Source: Vreelandella rituensis (GTDB lineage Bacteria; Pseudomonadota; Gammaproteobacteria; Pseudomonadales; Halomonadaceae). From it: a stretch of 64,000 nucleotides of DNA. Position numbers and translations under genes: made by a program. Below are positions 35,479 through 45,846 of this stretch, piece after piece (position 1 is the first letter of the stretch; every line of letters begins with the position of its first letter). A model generated the notes under the pieces. That model was not told the origin of the DNA and ran no database searches. It worked only from the letters and a program-made list of their open reading frames with translations. The stretch covers positions 1-64,000 of the forward strand of contig NZ_QPIJ01000014.1 of NCBI RefSeq assembly GCF_003336665.1, read 5' to 3'.

Positions 35479-36701
35479 AGTGCCTCCGGTTGTTGTAGCC
35501 GTTGTTCAATTTCGTTGAGGAACAGGGCGCCGAGGTGTCCATCACAGACCCGATGATCCGCCGCCAGGGTGATATCCACGGACAGGCGCACGGCGACGCC
35601 GTCATCCACCGCCAGCGGGCGCCGGTGTGCGCGGCCGATACCGATCATGGCGACCTGCGGGGGGTAGATGACGCCATACACGGTGTCCACGCCGCGATCG
35701 CCGAGGGCGGTGACGGTGGCGGTGCCGCCTGCCATCTCGGAGACGCGCAGACCGCCGCCCCGGGCGCGGCGCACCAGATTGCGAAGCTGGTGCATCAGTT
35801 CCGGCAGAGTCAATGTGTCGGCATCCATAATGGCCGGGGCCACCAGGCCGCCGCCTCGCAGGTGCACGGCCATGCCCAAGTTGACCTGGGTCGCGGCAGT
35901 GAAGCCGTCGCCAGCATAGTGGCCGTTGAGCTCCGAGTAGCGGGCCAAGGCCAGGGCGGTGGCCTTCATGAATAGCGCGGATAGCAGTAGCCGATTTTCC
36001 GGTGGCTGGTGTTCATTGTAGCCGGTGAGCCATTGCTCGGCGGCGTGCAGATCCACGGTGTTGGCCAGGTAGTAATGTGGTATCTCGCGCTTGGCGCGGC
36101 TCATGGCGGCGGCAATGGCGGCGCGCATCTGCCCGCGGTCAAAGCCCGGCCCCGGCCCCGGCCGGGTGGCAGGTTTGCTGGGCTGCGCGCTTTGCAGGTC
36201 CCGGAGCACGATGGCGCCGGCGGGGCCACTGCCGCGCAGGTCAGCTAGTGCCATGCCGGCCTTCCGGGCTTTGCGGCGTGCGGCGGGGGAAGCTGGCACA
36301 CGGCCTTCCGATTCGGGCTTGGCGGCGGCCGGTACCACGGCGGGTTCCTTGGCCGAGGGCTTTTTAGGCGTGGCTTTCGGTTCGGCTTCTGGTTCGGTTT
36401 TCGTTTCAGACGCCGGCTGCGTTTGCTCTTTCCCTGCGGCTTGGGGTTTCTGCTTGCCGACACGGCTGCCATCGCCGATCCGGGCCAGCGGCTCGCCCAC
36501 ATCCACGTCGGTATCTTCTTCGACGTACAGTTCTTCGACCACGCCGTCCTCGAACACCTCCACGTCGAGCACGGCTTTGGAAGTTTCCACCGCGGCGACA
36601 ACTTGGCCTTTCTTTACCCGGTCGCCGGGTTTGACCTTCCATTCGACCAGCTTTCCGCTGTCCATGTCGGCGCCCATCGAGGGCATGCTGAAATCACTCA
36701 C
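35475..36701 (-). CDS. 2-oxo acid dehydrogenase E2 (dihydrolipoamide acyltransferase)
   Basis: The 408-residue protein begins at a GTG (36701) overlapping the E1 stop codon. Domains in order: lipoyl domain (1-80) with the lipoylated lysine in [16 protein letters not shown]; a Pro/Ala/Lys/Glu-rich linker; a peripheral-subunit-binding domain ([20 protein letters not shown]); and the catalytic acyltransferase domain from about 185, ending with [18 protein letters not shown] (catalytic His, DHRxxDG). It moves the acyl group from lipoate to CoA. No E3 gene is in the window, so a shared lipoamide dehydrogenase elsewhere must be used. Confidence 0.9.
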   Translation of the reverse strand: MSDFSMPSMGADMDSGKLVEWKVKPGDRVKKGQVVAAVETSKAVLDVEVFEDGVVEELYVEEDTDVDVGEPLARIGDGSRVGKQKPQAAGKEQTQPASETKTEPEAEPKATPKKPSAKEPAVVPAAAKPESEGRVPASPAARRKARKAGMALADLRGSGPAGAIVLRDLQSAQPSKPATRPGPGPGFDRGQMRAAIAAAMSRAKREIPHYYLANTVDLHAAEQWLTGYNEHQPPENRLLLSALFMKATALALARYSELNGHYAGDGFTAATQVNLGMAVHLRGGGLVAPAIMDADTLTLPELMHQLRNLVRRARGGGLRVSEMAGGTATVTALGDRGVDTVYGVIYPPQVAMIGIGRAHRRPLAVDDGVAVRLSVDITLAADHRVCDGHLGALFLNEIEQRLQQPEAL

Positions 36702-38710
36702 GGTGCTTCTCCGAGCGTGCGTTTCGCGGCGGCGACAATGTCTGCCACCCTGGGCAGGGCGGCCTGCTCCATGTGTTTCGCGTAGGGCACCGGTATCTCG
36801 GCGCTGCATACCCGGGCCGGCGGTGCGTCCAGTTCCCAGAATGCCTGCTCAGTGAGTATCGCCATCAGTTCGCCGGCCAGGCTGCCGGTTTTCCAGCCTT
36901 CGTCTACCATGACTGCGCGCCGGGTGCGGCTCACGGATTCGATCAGGGTGTCGGTGTCCAACGGTCGCAGTACGCGCAGGTCGATCACCTCCGCCTCGAT
37001 GCCCTCGGCGGCCAACTGCTCGGCGGCCTCCAGCGTCTTGTACAGGCAGCCACCGTAGGTGATCAGGCTGATATCCGTTCCCGGCCGGCGAATCGCGGCT
37101 TTCTCGATATCCACGCCTTGCGCTTGTGGCGTCAGCTCGGCCTTGTGGTTGTAGAGCATCACATGCTCGAAGATCACCACCGGGTTGGGGTCCTGCAATG
37201 CCGCCCAGAGCATGTAACGGGCGTCCTCCACGGTGGCCGGCGCCAGCACCCTCAGCCCAGGCACGTGGGCATACCAGTTTTCCAGGCTGTGAGAGTGTTG
37301 TGCCGCCACCTGGCGGCCTGCGCCGGTGGCCATGCGAATCACCACGGGCACATTGAACTGGCCACCGGACATGTGCAGCAGGGCGGAGGCGCTATTCACG
37401 ATCTGGTCAATGGCCAGCAGGCTGAAGTTCACCGTCATGATTTCGATCACCGGTCGCATGCCGCCCAATGCGGCGCCCAAGCCGGCCCCAGTGAAGCCGT
37501 TCTCCGCCAGCGGCGTATCGATGATGCGCTCGGCACCGAACTGCCCGAACAGGTCATGGGTGACGGCATAACAGCCACCATAGCGGCCGATGTCCTCGCC
37601 CATCAGAAAAACCCGATCATCATGTTCCAGGGCTTCCTCCAGCCCGCGGTGAAAGGCTTCGCGCAGGGTGGTTTCCGTGGCCTCGATCTCCGGCGCCGGG
37701 GGTGGGGCCAGAGGTTTTGGCAGCGGCTGAACGAGATGGTCAAACAGCGTTTTTTCTGACTCCCATTCTGCCGCTTCGGCGAACTGAACGGCTTGCTCCA
37801 CTTCCTCGGCGATCTCTGCTTCCATGGTCTTGCGTTGGTCCTCATCGATCAGGTTAGCCTGGGCCATCCACTCGGCCAGCCGGTCGACGGGATCCTTCTT
37901 CTTCCACTCCTCCACCTCGGTCTGATCCCGGTAACGCTGGGGGTCGAACATGGAGTGCGCGCGGAAACGATAGGTCTCGCATTCAATCAGGCGCGGGCCC
38001 TTGCCGGCACGGGCTGCTGCCAGGGCCTTGCGCGCAGCCGCTTCCACCTGGACCACGCTCATGCCATCAAGCCGTTCGGCGGGCACCCCGATAGCCTCGG
38101 CCTTGCGGTATATCTCTGGCTGGGCGTGTTCCACCGCAATCGGCGTGCCCATGGCGTAGTAATTGTTCTCGCACACAAACACCAGCGGCAGTTGCCAGAG
38201 GGCAGCCAGGTTCAGGGATTCGTAAAAGACGCCTTCTGAGGCGGCGCCGTCGCCGAAGAAGCACACCGTGGCCCGGTTGCCGCCCTGCATCTTTTCCGCC
38301 AGCGCCAGGCCGACGGCAAGGGGGATACCACCGCCGACGATGGCATTGCCACCATAGAAGCGGGTGTCGGCATCGAAAAGATGCATGGAGCCACCCCGGC
38401 CCCTGGCGCAGCCGGAGACCTTGCCGTACATCTCCGCCATCACCTGCTGCATGGTCATGCCCTTGAGCAGGGCATGGCCATGCTCGCGGTAGGCGGCCAC
38501 CACCGCTTCGTCGTCGGCGATGTTGAACATGACGCCGGCGGCCACCGCTTCCTGGCCGATGCAGACGTGTAGAAAGCCGCGGATCTTCTCCTGAGTGTAC
38601 AGCTCAACGCAGCGCTCCTCGAAGCGACGCACGCGCAGCATGCCGCGCAACAGTGCCAGTGCGTGTTCCCTCGTCAGCCGAGGCTTGCCCGCAGCGGTTG
38701 CCTCATTCAT
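36698..38710 (-). CDS. 2-oxo acid dehydrogenase E1, alpha and beta fused
   Basis: From the ATG at 38710 (GAGGAG site) the 670-residue chain contains a full E1-alpha domain (about 10-330) and a full E1-beta domain (about 345-670). Alpha: [20 protein letters not shown] and the ThDP motif [20 protein letters not shown] ending in [10 protein letters not shown]. Beta: [40 protein letters not shown] and [20 protein letters not shown]. The enzyme decarboxylates a 2-oxo acid (pyruvate, acetoin-type or branched) and acylates E2 lipoate. Many bacteria encode the two halves separately; here they are one gene. It follows the acyl-CoA synthetase by 25 bases. Confidence 0.9.
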   Translation of the reverse strand: MNEATAAGKPRLTREHALALLRGMLRVRRFEERCVELYTQEKIRGFLHVCIGQEAVAAGVMFNIADDEAVVAAYREHGHALLKGMTMQQVMAEMYGKVSGCARGRGGSMHLFDADTRFYGGNAIVGGGIPLAVGLALAEKMQGGNRATVCFFGDGAASEGVFYESLNLAALWQLPLVFVCENNYYAMGTPIAVEHAQPEIYRKAEAIGVPAERLDGMSVVQVEAAARKALAAARAGKGPRLIECETYRFRAHSMFDPQRYRDQTEVEEWKKKDPVDRLAEWMAQANLIDEDQRKTMEAEIAEEVEQAVQFAEAAEWESEKTLFDHLVQPLPKPLAPPPAPEIEATETTLREAFHRGLEEALEHDDRVFLMGEDIGRYGGCYAVTHDLFGQFGAERIIDTPLAENGFTGAGLGAALGGMRPVIEIMTVNFSLLAIDQIVNSASALLHMSGGQFNVPVVIRMATGAGRQVAAQHSHSLENWYAHVPGLRVLAPATVEDARYMLWAALQDPNPVVIFEHVMLYNHKAELTPQAQGVDIEKAAIRRPGTDISLITYGGCLYKTLEAAEQLAAEGIEAEVIDLRVLRPLDTDTLIESVSRTRRAVMVDEGWKTGSLAGELMAILTEQAFWELDAPPARVCSAEIPVPYAKHMEQAALPRVADIVAAAKRTLGEAP

Positions 38711-38735
38711 CGCCTGCTCCTCGTGCCGGTGCTTG

Positions 38736-40454
<1,719 letters not shown>

Positions 40455-40631
40455 CTTTTGTTTTCCCTATGGTTTCCTTTCGTCGCCGTGGCGTTCGTCG
40501 TAACCAAGTGCAAAAACATCCCTTCGCCTACCCAGATCGTTTATGAGATTCACAGGAGGCATGTGAAACAAATACACGAAAACCAGACTGAATACTCTTA
40601 AGTGATTGATCTTGCGCAGACTTGATAGCCT

Positions 40632-40757
40632 CTATGACGTGCGGGTCGTCATCAAGATGCTGGTGTCTCCGACAATCTGCGTCATCCGCTGAAACCCTGC
40701 CGAAGGCAGCCGGCCATAGATATCTTTGTGTTTGCGCTCGACGCGATTGACAGGCAT
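40632..40757 (-). CDS. Possible 41-residue protein or remnant
   Basis: An ATG at 40757 preceded by GTGGAG opens a short frame beginning MPVNRVERKHKDIYGRL and ending ILMTTRTS. The spacing of the ribosome site is acceptable and the peptide is basic. I do not recognise it; it may equally be the tail of a decayed gene. Confidence 0.25.
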   Translation of the reverse strand: MPVNRVERKHKDIYGRLPSAGFQRMTQIVGDTSILMTTRTS

Positions 40758-40866
40758 GGATTGCTCCACTGCTATGACAAATTAACGTTAGTAACAAAGG
40801 AGATTAGCGTCAATCTCAAACACTGCATCAAGAGGACACCCGCACTGTTTTTAATCTTTAGTGTTG

Positions 40867-41043
40867 GTGACCGCTTATCGGCGAATAAAGAGCTGCTTGC
40901 CAAGCGCAAGGGGCTTGCTGGTGACAGTGGAAATGCACCGGCACGCCATTCGCTCGGACGATTCCATGGTTATTGTCGGGGTTTTGCGCGATATCACCGA
41001 ACGCAAGCGGTCCGAGCAACGGCATTACCTTCTATCCCGATGA
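40867..41043 (+). pseudogene. PAS/PAC domain remnant of a sensor protein
   Basis: The frame ending at 41043 reads LLVTVEMHRHAIRSDDSMV, then IVGVLRDITERKRSEQRHYL. This is the end of a PAS domain with its PAC tail (xxDITERKxxE), the usual link to a GGDEF or kinase domain. Upstream and downstream parts are out of frame, and a stop follows directly. It is a relic of a signalling gene. Confidence 0.5.
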
Positions 41044-41367
41044 TGCTGATAACGCCGCTACCCTCGCTCCAGTCGCTTCACAGGCCAGCCCATCAGTCCG
41101 GCGGTTAGGATATTTTTCGGTAACTATTCCGGTGATCCCCACGAGACAGCCCCTAAATAGTTATCTAAATTTTTAAGCTTGTCTTCGCACGGTAATATTA
41201 ACAATTTACCTTGGAGCCATGGGGGTGGCGGGCAAGGATACGCTCGATGAGGCCAGGAGGCCGGCCCTCACCTCTTTCCATTGCCCTGCTTTTTAGTCTC
41301 TATCCGATATCTTCTATTTCTCTCTTATTGCCAGGTTGTTCAAAACCTTCAACATTGGAGAACGATT

Positions 41368-41607
41368 ATGACTGCTCAATTGGTTCGTGTTGATCTCGCT
41401 AATGGGTCTTCCTGGTACTTTCATTCGGATACCACGACAGAGGAAAGGGTTGACCTGATGCTCTCCTATATTCATGGCACGTTCGGAAGTATTAGGCTGA
41501 GGCCCGGTGACGGCCATCATATGTCCCACGATGGACGGCATGAGCTGTTCCAAACGCTTACCCCTGAGATAGACTTTGCTATCGGTCTGCTGGAAGAAAC
41601 ACCCTGA
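41368..41607 (+). CDS. Small hypothetical protein
   Basis: The ATG at 41368 has a GGAG site 7 bases upstream; 79 residues follow, beginning MTAQLVRVDLANGSSWYFHS and continuing DTTTEERVDLMLSYIHGTFG. The protein is soluble, has no signal or membrane segment, and shows a small alpha/beta pattern with a His/Asp-rich GDGHHMSHDGRHE in its centre. I do not recognise the family. It lies between gene debris and a phasin gene and could be a stand-alone transcript. Confidence 0.5.
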   Translation: MTAQLVRVDLANGSSWYFHSDTTTEERVDLMLSYIHGTFGSIRLRPGDGHHMSHDGRHELFQTLTPEIDFAIGLLEETP

Positions 41608-41874
41608 TTCCTTTCTGTTCTTCGATGGGCAAACCAGCCCGGTTCTCGGCAAGGGGCAGGCCTCTAAGGCTAGCCATCCTGGATATCCAGTTCAAATACC
41701 GTAAATTCCAGAGAGGCGAAGGTTTTCTTGATCTGAGGTATTTTTGAGTGTGTTTCAATTTTGGGGTCTAACTTAACTTGTATTAATTCGCTGCCACATT
41801 AACCTTGTTATTGTGCGTTGCAGCAGAGCGGGAATCTCCCGTTCCATTGCACTCAGAACCTGGAGGTTCTCACC

Positions 41875-42285
41875 ATGACTAACGCATTCGACACCAAGCA
41901 GATCACCAATCAGTTCGAAACCATGTTCTTCGGTCCGGCTCGTGCCTATGCTGAACTTTCCGTGAACTACAGCGAGAAGTTGATCAACGCCCAGCAGGAG
42001 GCTGTCAAGGCCTACTCCGACATCAGCCTGACGCAGTTGCGCAACCTCATGAAGGTCAAGGATGCCGAAGGCTTCCGCGAGTACATGGAAGGCCAGCAGC
42101 AAGTCGCCAAGGATATGACCGAGCGCCTGAAAGGCGATGCCGAGAAGGTTGTAGCCCTGCAGCAGGACTTCGTCAAGAATAGCCAGAAGCTGACCGAAGA
42201 GAACGTCAAGCAGACCCAGAAGGCTGCCGAGAGCAAAGCCAAGCAGGCGACTGATACGGCCGGTACCACCGCCAAGACTGCCTGA
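41875..42285 (+). CDS. phaP: Phasin (polyhydroxyalkanoate granule protein)
   Basis: The 136-residue protein starts at 41875 with a TGGAGG site. It is almost entirely amphipathic helix: MFFGPARAYAELSVNYSEKL, AYSDISLTQLRNLMKVKDAE and a Lys/Gln/Glu/Ala-rich C-terminus ending in a low-complexity Ala/Thr/Lys tail. This matches phasin family 2-like proteins that coat PHA granules in the cytoplasm. A strong terminator follows. No PHA synthase is in the window. Confidence 0.82.
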   Translation: MTNAFDTKQITNQFETMFFGPARAYAELSVNYSEKLINAQQEAVKAYSDISLTQLRNLMKVKDAEGFREYMEGQQQVAKDMTERLKGDAEKVVALQQDFVKNSQKLTEENVKQTQKAAESKAKQATDTAGTTAKTA

Positions 42286-42325
42286 TCCAGGCGTCGGCCA
42301 TCCGGCGCACTGAAAGGGTAATACC

Positions 42326-42358
42326 AAGGGCCGCTGATCGATGATCGGCGGCCCTTTC
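42326..42358 (+). terminator. Rho-independent terminator after the phasin gene
   Basis: AAGGGCCGC-TGATC and GATC-GGCGGCCCTT pair into a long stem followed by TCATTT. It begins 40 bases after the phasin stop. Confidence 0.8.
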
Positions 42359-42517
42359 ATTTGTGCGCCAGGTCTGGCGGGGGAGTCTGAAGAAAGCCGG
42401 AGGCAAGCTCCCGATCGCATACGAGGCTGTCGCACCTGGGCGAGAGGGCCAACACCCACCCGACCAATCTTTAACTCAGCGCGACAGTGAAACCCAGGTG
42501 AGAATGCGTTGGTGCTC

Positions 42518-43486
42518 TCAATGCCCGGCCGTTTGAACAAAATCCTGCCGCATTCTGCGATTCGATTCTTTGAATGAATCGTCGGAGGGTTCAAGGGCTC
42601 TACATTGCACTTCATTGTTGTCACCTAGGCAGGCAATTGAGTCATGCTCTGCCACAATCCCTTCAAGTGCTTGGCAAAACGCCTGAAAGGCTTCACTGGA
42701 ATGCCCCGGGCGTTGGTGAAGCTCAATTTCGACATGCCCCAAGTGAGGAAGGTCCTCTTCTTTTGCCACTATCCGACAGCCTGTTGGTACGCTCCGCGGT
42801 GTTTTAATAGTTACCGCAAGCCCATTTTGTACGGGAACGTTAATTCCTGTCGGGGATTGGCTGACGTAGCGAAGCTCCCAACGCTTCTCTTCACGCCCAA
42901 GCGCAGACAACGCATGCGCACGAAAAATGCAGCCCTCAGGGTTTAAAGCAAGCGGTAATATTTGCCATTGTTCAATGGACGCGTGCTCAGCGATAACCCA
43001 AACCATCGGCTCCCAGCCGAGTAGCTGCCCGGATTGTGTCGGTTTATGTCTCACCGAAAGCACAACATCTAACAAGCCTTCCTGGAATCGCTTGACCAAG
43101 TTATCGCTGATATCACACTGCACCTCTAGCTGGATATGGGGGAACTGAGCAGAGAAGCGTGGTAACAAGTCCGGCAAGTAGGCAGCTGCTTGTTCTTCAG
43201 AGGTGCCTAGCCGAATGATTTCGCCATGCGTCCCACCTCTAAGCAAGTCTTTAGCTTCATCTTCCAGCTTGAGTATATGGCGTGCGTAGGGCAGCAAACG
43301 CTCTCCTGCGGCCGTCAACAACACGCTACGGCTAGTACGTTCAAACAGCGGCTGCCGCATCTTATCTTCAAGGCGCTTTATTTGCAGACTCACTGCGGAT
43401 TGGGTTCGATGCAGCACTTTGCCAGCGGCGCTAAACCCTTGGCATTCCGCCACGGTGACAAAGGCGCGAAGTAAATCCGTATCCAT
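42518..43486 (-). CDS. LysR-family regulator with repeat-derived C-terminal tail
   Basis: The 322-residue protein has a LysR helix-turn-helix at 1-60 (LLRAFVTVAECQGFSAAGKV, then HRTQSAVSLQIKRLEDKMRQ) and an effector domain from about 90. It is divergent from the 2-oxoglutarate oxygenase gene, with 137 bases between the start codons, and is the likely regulator of that cluster. The last ~25 residues (ending SDDSFKESNRRMRQDFVQ and a few more) are encoded by a 63-base element that recurs at 52177-52239. Without it the protein would be close to the usual LysR length of about 300. Confidence 0.87.
   Translation of the reverse strand: MDTDLLRAFVTVAECQGFSAAGKVLHRTQSAVSLQIKRLEDKMRQPLFERTSRSVLLTAAGERLLPYARHILKLEDEAKDLLRGGTHGEIIRLGTSEEQAAAYLPDLLPRFSAQFPHIQLEVQCDISDNLVKRFQEGLLDVVLSVRHKPTQSGQLLGWEPMVWVIAEHASIEQWQILPLALNPEGCIFRAHALSALGREEKRWELRYVSQSPTGINVPVQNGLAVTIKTPRSVPTGCRIVAKEEDLPHLGHVEIELHQRPGHSSEAFQAFCQALEGIVAEHDSIACLGDNNEVQCRALEPSDDSFKESNRRMRQDFVQTAGH
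42532..42594 (-). repeat. 63-base dispersed repeat, left copy
   Basis: On the minus strand the element begins TTGAACCC and ends TTTTGTTCAAA, so its ends are inverted (TTGAAC/GTTCAA). It matches 52177-52239 with five differences and no gaps. The flanks beyond both ends are unrelated. This copy supplies the 3' end of the LysR gene. Confidence 0.8.
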
Positions 43487-43623
43487 GATAAATGAGCCTT
43501 CTAAATGGGTCGTATCTCAACTATTCATTTCTATTATGGGGTGTCTGTCACTACCCTGTCCAAAACATCTTCAACGCGACCTCATTCGAAGCAATATCCG
43601 TTAATTCGACAGGAGTACTTGTC

Positions 43624-44505
43624 ATGCAAGCGACCGTGGTTACTCCATCGGCAAATGCATTAGATGGCCTTATCGATCTCAAAACGTACCCCCTTGATGC
43701 GCTGGACAGCGAAACCGGGCGTGAGTTAATCGCAGAATGCCGCCGTCAGTTAGACGAAGACGGCTGCGTGGTGCTTAAAAACTTTGTTCCTGAAGAGGCT
43801 TTAGCACGCCTTGAGCGTGAAACAGAGCGGCTATCCCCGGATGCTCACTACAACCAAACCGAGACGAACCCTTATAACAGCGAAGGAGATCCCTCACTGC
43901 CGGCAAATCACCCCAAAAACCGTTTTGACGATCGCACAAACGGCTTTGTGGCTGGAGATCGTATTGGTCGTGACACGATTATCCGTCAGGTGTACGAGAA
44001 TCCTGAATTCCAGCGCTTTATAAGTGAAGTCGTGGGCATAGAAGAGATTCATCGGTACGCCGACCCGTTGGCGGATTTGGTGGTGAACGTGCTGCGTGAA
44101 GGCTGTCAGCACCCGTGGCACTACGACACTAACGAATTCATCGTCACCATGATGACGCGTCAATCCCACGGGGGGGGGCGCTTCGAGTACGCGCCGGGTA
44201 TCCGGAGTCCTGAAGGCGAAAACTTCGATGAAGTGGAAAAAGTCATCGACGGTGATCGCTCACGCTTGAAAGCGCTTGATCTCCAACCGGGTGATTTACA
44301 GGTGTTCTTTGGTCGCTACTCACTTCATCGGGTCACGCCGGCTGAGGGAGATAAGGAGCGCCACACCGTGATTTTTGCTTACGCCAAAGAGCCAAATTTT
44401 GTGGGCCGCCCAGAACGTGCCCAACGTATTTTTGGCCGCATGGCGCCGGTGCACGAAAAAATCCTCAAAGAAGGCATGCAGCGCAGCGATAGCCTAGCGG
44501 ATTAG
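43624..44505 (+). CDS. Fe(II)/2-oxoglutarate-dependent hydroxylase (BesD-like fold group)
   Basis: I start this gene at the ATG at 43624 (AGGAG site); the upstream in-frame extension overlaps the promoter. The 293-residue protein has a complete facial triad: H166 and D168 in HPWHYDTNEFIVTMM, and H235 in GRYSLHRVTPAEG, with R246 (ERHTVIFAY) placed to bind 2-oxoglutarate. The surrounding GGGRFEYAPGIRSP and LQPGDLQVFFGRYSLHRVTP resemble the BesD-type free-amino-acid oxygenases. In BesD halogenases the Asp is Gly; here it is Asp, so hydroxylation is expected. It is first in an apparent operon with a DddP-like protein and an MmsA-type dehydrogenase. The substrate is not known; a small zwitterion brought in by the nearby betaine-type importer is my inference. 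Confidence 0.8.
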   Translation: MQATVVTPSANALDGLIDLKTYPLDALDSETGRELIAECRRQLDEDGCVVLKNFVPEEALARLERETERLSPDAHYNQTETNPYNSEGDPSLPANHPKNRFDDRTNGFVAGDRIGRDTIIRQVYENPEFQRFISEVVGIEEIHRYADPLADLVVNVLREGCQHPWHYDTNEFIVTMMTRQSHGGGRFEYAPGIRSPEGENFDEVEKVIDGDRSRLKALDLQPGDLQVFFGRYSLHRVTPAEGDKERHTVIFAYAKEPNFVGRPERAQRIFGRMAPVHEKILKEGMQRSDSLAD

Positions 44506-44558
44506 CGTAGCGCAGAGAATGCCGTCTATCTAAATTCAACCCTGACACGAGAGACACC

Positions 44559-45842
44559 ATGAGTATTGTCGAGAGTGAAAACCTTACGGATAACGAACCT
44601 GATCATATTCCGGTCGTTCCTTCAGCACCAATGGGCAACGGTGACAGTATCCCTACCGCTTTTGATCCTAAGCAGCTGCGTGCCGGGCGACTCAAGCGCC
44701 TGCGCGCGATGATGGAGGATCAGGGCTATGCGGCGCTGGTGCTGTTTGATCCTAATAACCAGCGCTACGCGACCGGGTCGCGCAATATGTTTGGTTACTT
44801 TTTGCGCAATTCCACGCGGTATATCTATGTGCCGCTGGAAGGGCCAATTATTCTATTCGAATACCCCGGCAGCGCACACGTTTCCACCTGGCTTGAGACC
44901 ATCGATGAAGCGCGCACCTCCAAGGTGGTGTGGTCGGCGGTCAATCAACGTGATGGCATGTCTTCCGATCCTTTTGGTATCGAAATTGCTGAGCTGGTCG
45001 AGGAGCATGGCAAAGGCAACAAAAGGGTGGGCCTTGACCGCTGCGCGCTTAACCACGCCCGCGCGTTAGAAGCGCAGGGCTTGGATGTCTACGACTGCAT
45101 GCAGGACACTCTGCATTGCCGCCGCATCAAAACCCCGGAAGAAATTGCCTGCTTGGCACAATCCATGGCCGCCAGCGAAGCTTCCGTGGCGGAAGTCGAA
45201 GCGGCTATAAAGCCCGGCATTAGCGAAAACGAGCTGTTTGCGATCATGTATGGCGAAGTCATCAAAGGCGGCGGTGAGTTTATCGAAACTCGCTTGCTCT
45301 CGTCTGGGCCACGCACCAACCCTTGGTTTAACGAGGCGAGTGATCGCAAGATTCGTCCTGGCGAGCTGGTGGCGCTGGATACCGATACCATCGGTTGTCA
45401 CGGCTATTACTCGGATTTCTCGCGCACTTTTCATGTCGGGCCGGGCAAGCCAACGGCGTATCAATGCGAGCTCTACCGTATGGCGTATGATCAAGTGCAT
45501 CACAATATGGGCTTGCTTAAACCTGGTATTAGCTATCGTGAAATTGCTGAAAAGGCTTGGAAGATACCCGAACGTTTTATAGATCGCCGCTATCCCTCGA
45601 TCATTCACGGCGTGGGGATGCATGGTGAGACGCCGTTGGTCGCTCACCACGCGGATTTTGATCGCTTCTCCAAGGACGGCATTCTAGAGCCGGGCATGGT
45701 GGTTTCGGTCGAAAGCTATATCGGCGAGGTCGGCGCCGCCGATGGTGTCAAACTCGAAGAAGAGGTGCTGATTACCGAAACCGGTATCGAGAAGCTCTCT
45801 CGCTACCCGTTTAATGAAGCGCTACTGAATAAGGAAGTATAA
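44559..45842 (+). CDS. DddP-like M24-family metalloenzyme
   Basis: The 427-residue protein has a creatinase-like N-domain and a pita-bread catalytic domain. Phrases such as GGEFIETRLLSSGPRTNPWF match the DMSP lyase DddP. All six metal ligands of DddP align without gaps at a constant offset of 21: D274, D276, D286, H350, E385 and E400, corresponding to DddP D295, D297, D307, H371, E406 and E421. However, the position of the proposed DddP catalytic base D377 is G356 (HGVGMHGETP). It is therefore a DddP relative that may not cleave DMSP by the DddP mechanism. It could act on a hydroxylated betaine or a dipeptide-like substrate. It lies 53 bases after the oxygenase and 4 before the dehydrogenase. 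DddP numbering is from memory. Confidence 0.8.
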   Translation: MSIVESENLTDNEPDHIPVVPSAPMGNGDSIPTAFDPKQLRAGRLKRLRAMMEDQGYAALVLFDPNNQRYATGSRNMFGYFLRNSTRYIYVPLEGPIILFEYPGSAHVSTWLETIDEARTSKVVWSAVNQRDGMSSDPFGIEIAELVEEHGKGNKRVGLDRCALNHARALEAQGLDVYDCMQDTLHCRRIKTPEEIACLAQSMAASEASVAEVEAAIKPGISENELFAIMYGEVIKGGGEFIETRLLSSGPRTNPWFNEASDRKIRPGELVALDTDTIGCHGYYSDFSRTFHVGPGKPTAYQCELYRMAYDQVHHNMGLLKPGISYREIAEKAWKIPERFIDRRYPSIIHGVGMHGETPLVAHHADFDRFSKDGILEPGMVVSVESYIGEVGAADGVKLEEEVLITETGIEKLSRYPFNEALLNKEV

Positions 45843-45846
45843 GCCT

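Larger units (their letters stand above)
40455..41367. other. 913-base spacer of gene debris
   Basis: No intact gene of known family lies here. It contains a possible small minus-strand frame (40632-40757) and a PAS-domain scrap (40867-41043), listed separately. The remaining sequence shows short open frames without ribosome sites or recognisable motifs. Confidence 0.5.

Noticed and set aside
43624-44505. Calling the oxygenase ectoine hydroxylase EctD
   Set aside because: The EctD signature around its iron-binding region is not seen, no ectABC genes are present, and the triad environment resembles the BesD group instead.
44559-45842. Calling the M24 protein ectoine hydrolase (DoeA) or a simple Xaa-Pro peptidase
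   Set aside because: The ligand spacing and segments such as the ETRLLSSGPRTNPWF region fit DddP better, and no other ectoine-degradation gene adjoins it.
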